Assembly: GCA_034411135.1 (NCBI GenBank) | Contig: DAOUMN010000037.1 | Location: 1 to 18,600 of the forward strand | Origin: Bellilinea sp034411135 | Lineage (GTDB): Bacteria > Chloroflexota > Anaerolineae > Anaerolineales > Anaerolineaceae | Length of the DNA: 18,600 nucleotides | Direction of reading: 5' to 3' | Shown here: positions 13,548-18,600 of the stretch, piece after piece | Position numbering within the stretch: the stretch's first letter is position 1 | How the letters are laid out: every line of letters starts with the position of its first letter | Position numbers and translations under genes: made by a program | Notes under the pieces: generated by a model | Told to the model about the DNA's origin: nothing | Seen by the model: only the letters and a program-made list of their open reading frames with translations | Databases searched by the model: none

Positions 13548-14225
13548 TCACGATCCCTCATCAGCGATATTGGCTGAGATCAGACCAAGTGATACCGCGC
13601 GCATAACTGCTTCCGTACGGCTCTCGGCATTCAATTTCTGAAAGGTGTTGGCCAGATGGTTCTGAACGGTCCGATCGCTGATACCCAGTTGTACGGCAAT
13701 CGCCTTGTTGGTATATCCCTTTGCAGCCAAAGACAGTATTTGTAATTCGCGATCAGTGAGGGATTCCACGGGCGCTGTTTCATCCTGCCGGGCAAGTTTC
13801 GCGATTAGTTTTCGAGCCAGGGCAGCGTCCAGCACGGATTTACCGTGGAATACGTCGCGGATGCCCTGGATGATCTCACGTGGATCCGCAGTCTTTAGCA
13901 CGTAACCATTCGCCCCAGCTCGCAGCACCGCCTGGACATAGGGATCGTCGTCGTAAGCGGTCAAAACCAAAATGCCGACTGGCATACGATTGGACCGAAT
14001 CCAGCGCGTCACCTCGATCCCGCTCATCATTGGCATCTGAATATCCAGAACAGCCACATCGGGATTAAATTGCTTCAGCAGCTCGCAGGCTTCCTGTCCA
14101 TTAGAGGCTTCTGCAACAACCTGGAGATCGGGGCTGAGCTCCAAAAATTGCCGGATTCCAGCGCGCACAACGATGTGGTCGTCGGCTAATAAAATTCGGA
14201 TAATCTGTTGGTTTTCTGAGGTCAT
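13548..14225 (-). CDS. NarL/FixJ-family response regulator paired with the sensor kinase
   Basis: A 225-residue response regulator. Receiver domain about 10-127 with Asp15-Asp16, phospho-acceptor Asp61 in VLDIQMP, and the KTADP loop Lys; LuxR-type helix-turn-helix about 155-215 (LTDRELQILSLAAKGYTNKAIA, then ISDRTVQNHLANTFQKL). It precedes the kinase by 32 nt and is its natural partner. It is strikingly similar to the orphan regulator at 3450-4157 in both domains. No Shine-Dalgarno precedes the ATG: a TATAAT box ends 9 nt upstream, so the mRNA probably begins at or next to the start codon. Likely binds the TAGGCAT dyads found at six operon heads here (inference). Confidence 0.94.
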   Translation of the reverse strand: MTSENQQIIRILLADDHIVVRAGIRQFLELSPDLQVVAEASNGQEACELLKQFNPDVAVLDIQMPMMSGIEVTRWIRSNRMPVGILVLTAYDDDPYVQAVLRAGANGYVLKTADPREIIQGIRDVFHGKSVLDAALARKLIAKLARQDETAPVESLTDRELQILSLAAKGYTNKAIAVQLGISDRTVQNHLANTFQKLNAESRTEAVMRAVSLGLISANIADEGS

Positions 14226-14234
14226 GACGATTTT

Positions 14235-14264
14235 ATTATACTCACGCGCTTAGATTATGGGTAT
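14235..14264 (-). promoter_or_regulatory. Promoter of the response regulator-kinase operon (likely leaderless)
   Basis: TATAAT at 14240-14235 on the minus strand, 9 nt before the ATG, which puts the start of transcription at or within a few bases of the start codon. Just upstream, in place of a -35, lies ATACCCATAAT (14264-14254), which differs from the cluster half-site ATAGGCATAAT only by CC for GG and is itself a fit to the NarL heptamer TACYYMT. This may be an autoregulatory half-site. Confidence 0.55.
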
Positions 14265-14289
14265 TGAAAAGTGGATGTAGTAAGTGCAT

Positions 14290-15312
14290 TTATTTTGCGT
14301 CAGGAGGGGGCCAGGCGAAGGTATATAGGTAACCTACCAGGGCTTCGATCTGTTTACTGGTGAAGATCGGTCCCCAATAGGGCATGCCAGTACCCATTCC
14401 ACCGCGGATGATCTTCCCTTCAAGCAGCGCCGGGCTTGCGCCGAGCAGAACGTTGGGATCTGTGAAATTCGGTGGGCTAACCAATCCTTCGCCTGTCGGC
14501 TGGTGAACCGTCTCTCCAGAGGCGTGCGAGCTCGGGTCCCAGACCGGCAAGCCGCGCACCATGACGCCATCTCCCTTTCCACTTTCACCGTGACATGCAG
14601 CACAGTTTGTCGCATACAACTCCCGGCCGTCCGCCAACGCTTCAGGGCTGCCTTGCTGCTGCCAGATCCAGGCGACGGCATCCCACAAGTCATCATCGCT
14701 TAAAAAGGAAAGGGTTGGCTCGGCGCGCAGTTTGAGCCAGACTTTTGCCGGGCTGTTGGCAAGATACGTTTCTTTCTCCAAAGCGTAGGCAGGCAGCCGG
14801 CTGGCGAACAATGCGCCACGTTCAGGGGAAACGGTGGTAACCGGAGCAACTTCGGCGGGATGCGGCGCGTCGACATCAATGCCTAACTTGAGGAACAATG
14901 GCTGTGGATCGGGCGGCACAGGTTCACCATTTCCCGTGACTTCGATGGTCCCGCGCATGCGCCAATGGTTGGCGCCGCACCAACGGTTACAGTAAAAGAT
15001 ATACTTTCCGGGGCGGTCAAAAGTCAAGGTTGTTTCGGTGAATTCACCCGGAATAATATCCAACCCCGGCTGGTCTGATCGACCAACCGCAAAACCATGC
15101 ACCACATCATCACTGGTGAGACGCAAATGGATCGGCTGTCCAACCTTTGCCAGGATGGTATCAGCGCTCCAGCCGCCGTTCTCTGGCATACGCGCGTGCA
15201 GCTCGATTTTCGTTGCCTGCTCTCTGGACAGCCACCAGCTACCCAGTGGGACAACGATCGCGGCCAGTACTAGAACAATGACGATCCAACGGGCAAGTCC
15301 TTCTTTTTTCAT
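14290..15312 (-). CDS. CuA-domain and cytochrome c fusion protein (COX2-like)
   Basis: A 340-residue membrane-anchored electron carrier. TM anchor about 8-27; a cupredoxin domain (35-126) with a full CuA set His72, Cys108, Cys112, His116, Met119 in FYCNRWCGANHWRM; a linker (127-225); then a class I cytochrome c domain with the haem motif CAACH (237-241) and candidate axial Met306 or Met310. Order and motifs match cytochrome oxidase subunit II of the caa3 type, but only one membrane helix is present instead of two and no oxidase subunit I is in the window. The ATG at 15312 lies 5 nt after the preceding stop; an ATG at 15336 is an alternative. It ends the PCYCGC, CuA, Fe-S operon, so it likely exchanges electrons with those partners. 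Confidence 0.88.
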   Translation of the reverse strand: MKKEGLARWIVIVLVLAAIVVPLGSWWLSREQATKIELHARMPENGGWSADTILAKVGQPIHLRLTSDDVVHGFAVGRSDQPGLDIIPGEFTETTLTFDRPGKYIFYCNRWCGANHWRMRGTIEVTGNGEPVPPDPQPLFLKLGIDVDAPHPAEVAPVTTVSPERGALFASRLPAYALEKETYLANSPAKVWLKLRAEPTLSFLSDDDLWDAVAWIWQQQGSPEALADGRELYATNCAACHGESGKGDGVMVRGLPVWDPSSHASGETVHQPTGEGLVSPPNFTDPNVLLGASPALLEGKIIRGGMGTGMPYWGPIFTSKQIEALVGYLYTFAWPPPDAK

Positions 15313-15317
15313 CGGAT

Positions 15318-16646
15318 TTAACCTACCAGCAGCCATAGCATGGCCAGTGTGAATAAACCTGAGAAGGCTATCAACGGTGCGGCCTGGCGAATGGTTTCAC
15401 TGATGCGGCACGCGACCCGGCTGGACCAGAAAAGTCCAACCATCAGTATAGCTACCTGTAAAATCAGGCTGAAGGAAGTGGCTTCTCCCACCCCGGCTGT
15501 CTTGGAAAGACCAATCAAATTCCAGCCCCAACCCAGAGGATCTGAAACCACCGGGAGGACGTAGCCAAATTTAACAAAGGCAAACGAGATGGTAAAAGCG
15601 ATCCAGGCCATCAGTCCAAGTGGGACGAGCACCTGGCTGTAATGGGCCAGGGATTTTCGCAAAGAAGCGCGCGCAGAACCAAGCCGGATCGCAACCCACG
15701 TCGAAGCAGTGTAGATGCCGGGCAAAACCCCAAGCGCTGTCACGAGGAAAACTCCTGCAAACAGGAACCAGTCCGGGCTGCCGATGCTGTAAGCAGCCGA
15801 TTTCAACTGCCCCCAGGGCCCCAAGAAAATCGCAGAGTCGACCAGCGCGGAGGCCAACATGACCAGTCCGAGAAAGGCTTCATCCAGGCGATGTTTGGTC
15901 TTTGGGCCCAGATCGCTGCCCCACGGGCGCAGGTTGACCGCGATATTATCTGACGGGCAAACGCGCAGGCATTCCATGCACAGACCGCAGTTGGCGCTGG
16001 ATTTTAAAGCCAGCGGGTACTGCCCCCACGGGCAGGCGGTGTAACAGGTCTTTTCGCTGTGAGCAGCGCAGATATCCGCGTCTTTTACACGCAGCTCTAC
16101 CGGCCCGGCCTGCGCATACAGTCCGGTAAACCCACCGATCGGGCATAGGTAATTGCAGAAGGAACGGCGCTCAAAAACCAGGCTAAGGATCAGCGCCAAC
16201 ACCAAAATGAATAGTAAAACAATCGCTGTGATTTTTGCCGAGGTCAGCGTCAATGCGCCGAACAATCCGATCAGCAAGAAACCGCCGGCCTGCATCCAGG
16301 TTCCCCTGAGGAACTTTGGCCAGCGTTTCCCGAGGCCGATGCCAGCGCCGCCGCGCTGCTGCAAGATGCCGCCGTTTTGCAGCCATTCGCCGGGCATGGG
16401 AATGGGACAGATGCTGCACCAGGAACGACCGCCAAATGGGATGAAGACGAGTTTCAGGGCTGTCCACCAGGCAATCCAGACAAAGATGATGGCGAAATTA
16501 TGGCTGCCTACCACCGAGCCCATCAGACCGGCAAGAATCGTAAAGATGAAACCTGCCAGGGTGATGGCGCGCAGCAAGAACTGCGGCCAACGGCTGCGCA
16601 GCAGCGCCAGCGCATGGGGGGAACGGGTCAGATCCAGACGGGTCAT
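15318..16646 (-). CDS. NosR/NapH-like membrane polyferredoxin
   Basis: A 442-residue membrane protein with about ten hydrophobic segments and Fe-S binding loops. Cys pairs occur in GRSWCSICPIP (Cys77, Cys80) and RSFCNYLCPIG (Cys164, Cys168), a pattern shared with NosR, NapH and CcoG-like proteins. Ferredoxin Cys follow: Cys193, Cys201, Cys205 and the classical CGLCMECLRVCP (Cys220, 223, 226, 230), enough for two 4Fe-4S clusters. Such proteins move electrons from quinol or cytoplasmic donors across the membrane to periplasmic redox enzymes or metal centres. The start overlaps the previous gene by 4 nt (ATGA). Placed between two CuA-type proteins, it could feed electrons to them. The N-terminal FMN domain of NosR is absent. 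Confidence 0.87.
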   Translation of the reverse strand: MTRLDLTRSPHALALLRSRWPQFLLRAITLAGFIFTILAGLMGSVVGSHNFAIIFVWIAWWTALKLVFIPFGGRSWCSICPIPMPGEWLQNGGILQQRGGAGIGLGKRWPKFLRGTWMQAGGFLLIGLFGALTLTSAKITAIVLLFILVLALILSLVFERRSFCNYLCPIGGFTGLYAQAGPVELRVKDADICAAHSEKTCYTACPWGQYPLALKSSANCGLCMECLRVCPSDNIAVNLRPWGSDLGPKTKHRLDEAFLGLVMLASALVDSAIFLGPWGQLKSAAYSIGSPDWFLFAGVFLVTALGVLPGIYTASTWVAIRLGSARASLRKSLAHYSQVLVPLGLMAWIAFTISFAFVKFGYVLPVVSDPLGWGWNLIGLSKTAGVGEATSFSLILQVAILMVGLFWSSRVACRISETIRQAAPLIAFSGLFTLAMLWLLVG

Positions 16647-17140
16647 GCCGACCCCCTGGAGACATTCTTGAGGGAAATGAGGGCTGCCGAAATGGCCAGC
16701 AGCCCTAAAACGATCCCTCGAACGAAAAGGAGGTTGGGGCCTACTTGCAGTTTACCGATCATAAAGGGATGCAGGTTGCCGCATGCTACCGAACAACGAA
16801 AACGGAAGACCCCGGCCTGATCCGCAATGAAGGTCCCTGTCGCGGTTTGCCCGGGGTCTGCCTTTAATTCAAAACCATAACCGTCCAGCGAAAACCCGTG
16901 TACCACGTCGGTCGATACCAACTCAACGGTCACCCGGTCTCCGGGATTGATCTGGATTTCGCCTGGCGTGAACTGAAAACTGCTGGCCTCGATGCGAAGC
17001 AACCTATCCTGCGGTGCATGAAACGGCAATGGCAGCGGAACAAAGAGGATCAGCAAGGCCAGACCGGCGAAAGGGAATACCCTGGCCCATCTCTTCCAGT
17101 TTATGAGAGTAGTCTTGTATGGCAGCGATTCCATCGGCAT
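16643..17140 (-). CDS. Membrane cupredoxin with CuA-type site
   Basis: A 165-residue protein with a membrane segment at about 21-38, a cupredoxin domain (45-135) and a second membrane segment at the end (about 138-157). The copper loop FRCSVACGNLHPFM holds Cys116, Cys120, His124 and Met127 with the exact CuA spacing CxxxCxxxHxxM, and His81 (VVHGF) supplies the other His. It is thus a short COX2-like protein without the usual helical hairpin. The ATG overlaps the stop of the PCYCGC gene (TAATG) and the end overlaps the Fe-S gene (ATGA), so the three are translationally coupled. A longer frame from a TTG at 17275 would lie inside the upstream gene and is not accepted. Likely a subunit of the same redox unit as the CuA-cytochrome c protein. 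Confidence 0.86.
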   Translation of the reverse strand: MPMESLPYKTTLINWKRWARVFPFAGLALLILFVPLPLPFHAPQDRLLRIEASSFQFTPGEIQINPGDRVTVELVSTDVVHGFSLDGYGFELKADPGQTATGTFIADQAGVFRFRCSVACGNLHPFMIGKLQVGPNLLFVRGIVLGLLAISAALISLKNVSRGSA

Positions 17141-17619
17141 TATTGGGCTGGCGGCATATTGGATGGGCCGTATTGTGAATAGGTCTGATCGATTGCCGCT
17201 CGTATTTCTTTGGGCGTTTTTCCGTCTCGGGTCATTTTCATCACGTCTTGAGCGATATCCACACAGATTGAACAACCCAGCGCGTGCTGATCAAAAACAA
17301 CTTCGCCCGAAGATTTCACTTCCTTGACATAACAGGAATAATTCGAAGTATGCCCAGCCGCGCCACAGCCGCAGTAGCACGGAACATTCTTTAATGCATC
17401 TGGATTCGCAACCGCGAATTGATAGGCCTCTTGCACAGACACTGCTGCCTTTTGGACATCAACCGGCATATCTGACATGGGGGCCATATTCAAATCTTGA
17501 CCTGCGGTTGAACTGCTGGCGCTGCAACCAGACAGAAGAGAAACGATCGGGAGCAAGGCCACCAGGAAAATGAACCAGCGAAAATTACGAACGTTTGTAG
17601 AAAGCGGATTACTCATCAT
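17140..17619 (-). CDS. PCYCGC-motif lipoprotein
   Basis: A 159-residue lipoprotein of the PCYCGC family (unknown function). The signal peptide ends in the lipobox LLSG-Cys32; a short Met-containing linker (NMAPMSDMP) follows. The core has PCYCGCG (Cys81, 83, 85), His90, Cys96, His112 and CSICVD (Cys116, Cys119), and a helical end. Six Cys plus two His suggest a soft-metal site. AAGG lies about 6 nt before the ATG. It is first in the operon with the CuA cupredoxin, polyferredoxin and CuA-cytochrome c genes and has a strong dyad promoter, which makes copper delivery or storage for the CuA centres a reasonable inference. A Met immediately after the first gives a second possible start. Confidence 0.88.
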   Translation of the reverse strand: MMSNPLSTNVRNFRWFIFLVALLPIVSLLSGCSASSSTAGQDLNMAPMSDMPVDVQKAAVSVQEAYQFAVANPDALKNVPCYCGCGAAGHTSNYSCYVKEVKSSGEVVFDQHALGCSICVDIAQDVMKMTRDGKTPKEIRAAIDQTYSQYGPSNMPPAQ

Positions 17620-17643
17620 TAAGCACCTTATTGCATGATATGG

Positions 17644-17661
17644 GTAAGGATCTATGCCTAG
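17644..17661 (-). promoter_or_regulatory. Second dyad just downstream of the -10 of the PCYCGC operon
   Basis: Minus-strand CTAGGCATAGATCCTTAC, with the distal heptamer TAGGCAT intact, overlaps the last two bases of the TATACT -10 and covers the expected transcription start. It has no -10 box 45 nt further on. At this place a bound regulator would block initiation, so it may damp the promoter when the regulator is abundant. Confidence 0.6.
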
Positions 17662-17728
17662 TATAAAGATGTAATTCGAAAGCGCAGAGGGCGATTTCGC
17701 TTGGAATAGAATAGGTAATATTGCCTAT
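17660..17728 (-). promoter_or_regulatory. Promoter of the PCYCGC-CuA-FeS operon: dyad, 45-nt spacer, TATACT
   Basis: Minus-strand dyad ATAGGCAATATTACCTAT at 17728-17711, exactly 45 nt, then TATACT at 17665-17660, about 40 nt before the ATG. The hexamer at the -35 position is TCTGCG, a non-match, as expected for an activator-dependent promoter. Confidence 0.83.
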
Positions 17729-17755
17729 TGATGAGTTTTTTAGGCTGGTGTTATG

Positions 17756-17812
17756 AAATAAAAAATGGTCACAAGGTTCTCAAGAAAATTTTTCGCGGAA
17801 CCCTGTGACCAT
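17756..17812 (-). terminator. Intrinsic terminator of the doxX gene
   Basis: Arms 17765-17779 and 17798-17812 form a 15-bp stem on the minus-strand RNA with one G-U pair, an 18-nt loop and a following run TTTTTTATTTC. It lies about 50 nt after the doxX stop and separates that gene from the PCYCGC operon promoter. Confidence 0.92.
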
Positions 17813-17859
17813 CTCGGAATAAAGCGATTGGTTTTCCTAAAGCTGTTCTGTAACGCCGC

Positions 17860-18444
17860 TTAACTTTTTTCGGGAGGCTTCTGTCCAAATGCCTTTCCTG
17901 GCTGCCAGGGCGTCCCTAAAGCCGGCAATAAGAAGCGGTCTAATCCCCACCACCCCGCTGTTTTCCACGCGAGCACAAGCAGGATGGACAGAGTGAACAA
18001 AACCGGATTGGTACTGGCTGATCCGGCCATCATGAAATTCCAATTCATGAAACCGCCGAAGAAAGCCGCGATACCAGTAAACAAGCCCAGGATCAGCGCC
18101 ACCCCGATCAGGATTTCCCCAATATAAATTATCTTTGAGAACCATGTGTAAGCCCCGGCATCAATCATGGACTGCAAGAATCCGCGATACCAGTCAAAGG
18201 CAATTAATGGACGAGCTGGTGCATCAGGGATGGCCACTGCTCTTTCCCAGAAGCCTTTCAAGGCTTCGCCCGTTTGGGTCCAGGCAGGATTCGAGAGTTT
18301 GCCAATTCCCGAGGTCAGCCAGGAATAACCAACATAGAGCCGTGCAATTACCCAAAGCCAAGCCCATTTCGGGCTGTTGAACAAACTTTGCGCAAATGGA
18401 GGGTCAGCGAAAACCTCTGTTGTACTTGGAACTTTATTTGACAT
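17860..18444 (-). CDS. DoxX/DoxD-family membrane protein
   Basis: A 194-residue inner-membrane protein of the DoxX family. Four or so helices lie at about 28-47, 103-121, 123-140 and 146-162. The first carries the family-typical ARLYVGYSWLTSGIGKL stretch; the later part has IYIGEILIGVALILGLFTG, characteristic of DoxX proteins. Relatives include the quinone-linked DoxD subunit of thiosulfate:quinone oxidoreductase, but many have unknown redox roles. CAGGAG lies 6 nt before the ATG. It has a strong terminator of its own and no clear TAGGCAT dyad upstream within the window, so it may not be part of the same regulon. The C-terminal tail (175-194) is hydrophilic and basic. Confidence 0.87.
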   Translation of the reverse strand: MSNKVPSTTEVFADPPFAQSLFNSPKWAWLWVIARLYVGYSWLTSGIGKLSNPAWTQTGEALKGFWERAVAIPDAPARPLIAFDWYRGFLQSMIDAGAYTWFSKIIYIGEILIGVALILGLFTGIAAFFGGFMNWNFMMAGSASTNPVLFTLSILLVLAWKTAGWWGLDRFLLPALGTPWQPGKAFGQKPPEKS

Positions 18445-18600
18445 ACAAGACTCCTGAAAACTGAGAGTTGAGGTAGAAGATCCACATCAGTCCAAAACAA
18501 ACCGGAACAGTTAGGGGATCCAATTGGAAAGTACAGTAAGGGTCATGTCCTTTTGAATAGGATCATTTGAAGGAAGGTGAACTCGAAAGTCGTGTTTTCC
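18445..18600. other. Upstream region of doxX
   Basis: No open reading frame is supported. The doxX ribosome binding site CAGGAG is at the left end. No convincing -10/-35 pair or dyad of the TAGGCAT type was seen; weak AT-rich hexamers near 18530 and 18560 are not strong enough to call. Confidence 0.4.

Noticed and set aside
14878..14886. AATGCCTAA half-site of the dyad
   Set aside because: Inside the CuA-cytochrome c gene, single half-site, no promoter context.
16643..17275. Longer CuA cupredoxin starting at 17275
   Set aside because: It begins with TTG deep inside the PCYCGC gene; the ATG at 17140 overlaps that gene's stop (TAATG) and gives a normal N-terminal membrane segment.
1..18600. 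tRNA, rRNA, CRISPR array, insertion sequence or phage gene
   Set aside because: No cloverleaf, no regularly spaced repeats, no transposase or terminal repeats were seen.

Overview
All supported genes in this window lie on the minus strand. They form a compact block devoted to copper handling and copper-dependent electron transfer in an envelope with lipoproteins. The mix of genes (DUF2085, several cupredoxins, PCYCGC lipoprotein, DoxX, NarL-type regulators, a divergent Lgt), moderate GC, Shine-Dalgarno sites and TATAAT-like -10 boxes suggests a bacterium, plausibly Chloroflexota (Anaerolineae-like). That placement is inference; no rRNA or other marker is present.

Layout in transcription order (right to left). 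18444-17860: DoxX membrane protein with a strong terminator. 17619-14290: an overlapping operon of PCYCGC lipoprotein, membrane CuA-type cupredoxin, NosR/NapH-like membrane polyferredoxin, and a CuA-cytochrome c fusion. 14225-11788: NarL-type response regulator and its HisKA_3 sensor kinase. 11662-7489: YHS protein, Lgt-like acyltransferase, a 47-residue membrane peptide, a cupredoxin, a CcdA/DsbD-like thiol transporter, a class I methyltransferase and a degenerate McrB-like AAA protein. 7401-7120: His-rich membrane peptide. 7034-6672: small protein with two CxC pairs. 6533-3450: lipoprotein multicopper oxidase, YtkA/FixH-like lipoprotein, DUF2085 membrane protein and a second, closely similar NarL-type response regulator. 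3263-154: CopA-type Cu+ ATPase and a small cupredoxin.

The most striking signal is regulatory. Six operon heads carry a dyad close to TAGGCAT-NN-ATGCCTA, a 7-2-7 inverted heptamer arrangement as used by NarL-family regulators. In four promoters (sites at 7103, 7475, 11774 and 17711) exactly 45 nt separate the dyad edge from a TATACT/TATAGT -10 box, with no good -35. The copA promoter has a weaker dyad with the same 45-nt spacing plus a better dyad just upstream; the oxidase promoter has 42 nt. The kinase/regulator operon encoded in the middle of the block, together with the second regulator, is the obvious candidate to bind this element. Its own promoter is different: a TATAAT box 9 nt before the ATG, so its mRNA is probably leaderless.

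Working model (inference): an envelope sensor kinase detects a copper- or redox-related signal, phosphorylates one or both response regulators, and switches on a dispersed set of promoters for Cu+ export (CopA), periplasmic Cu oxidation and buffering (oxidase, cupredoxins, His/Met-rich proteins), lipoprotein and thiol maturation (Lgt, CcdA-like), and a CuA/cytochrome c/Fe-S membrane electron-transfer unit. No tRNA, rRNA, CRISPR array or insertion sequence was seen.
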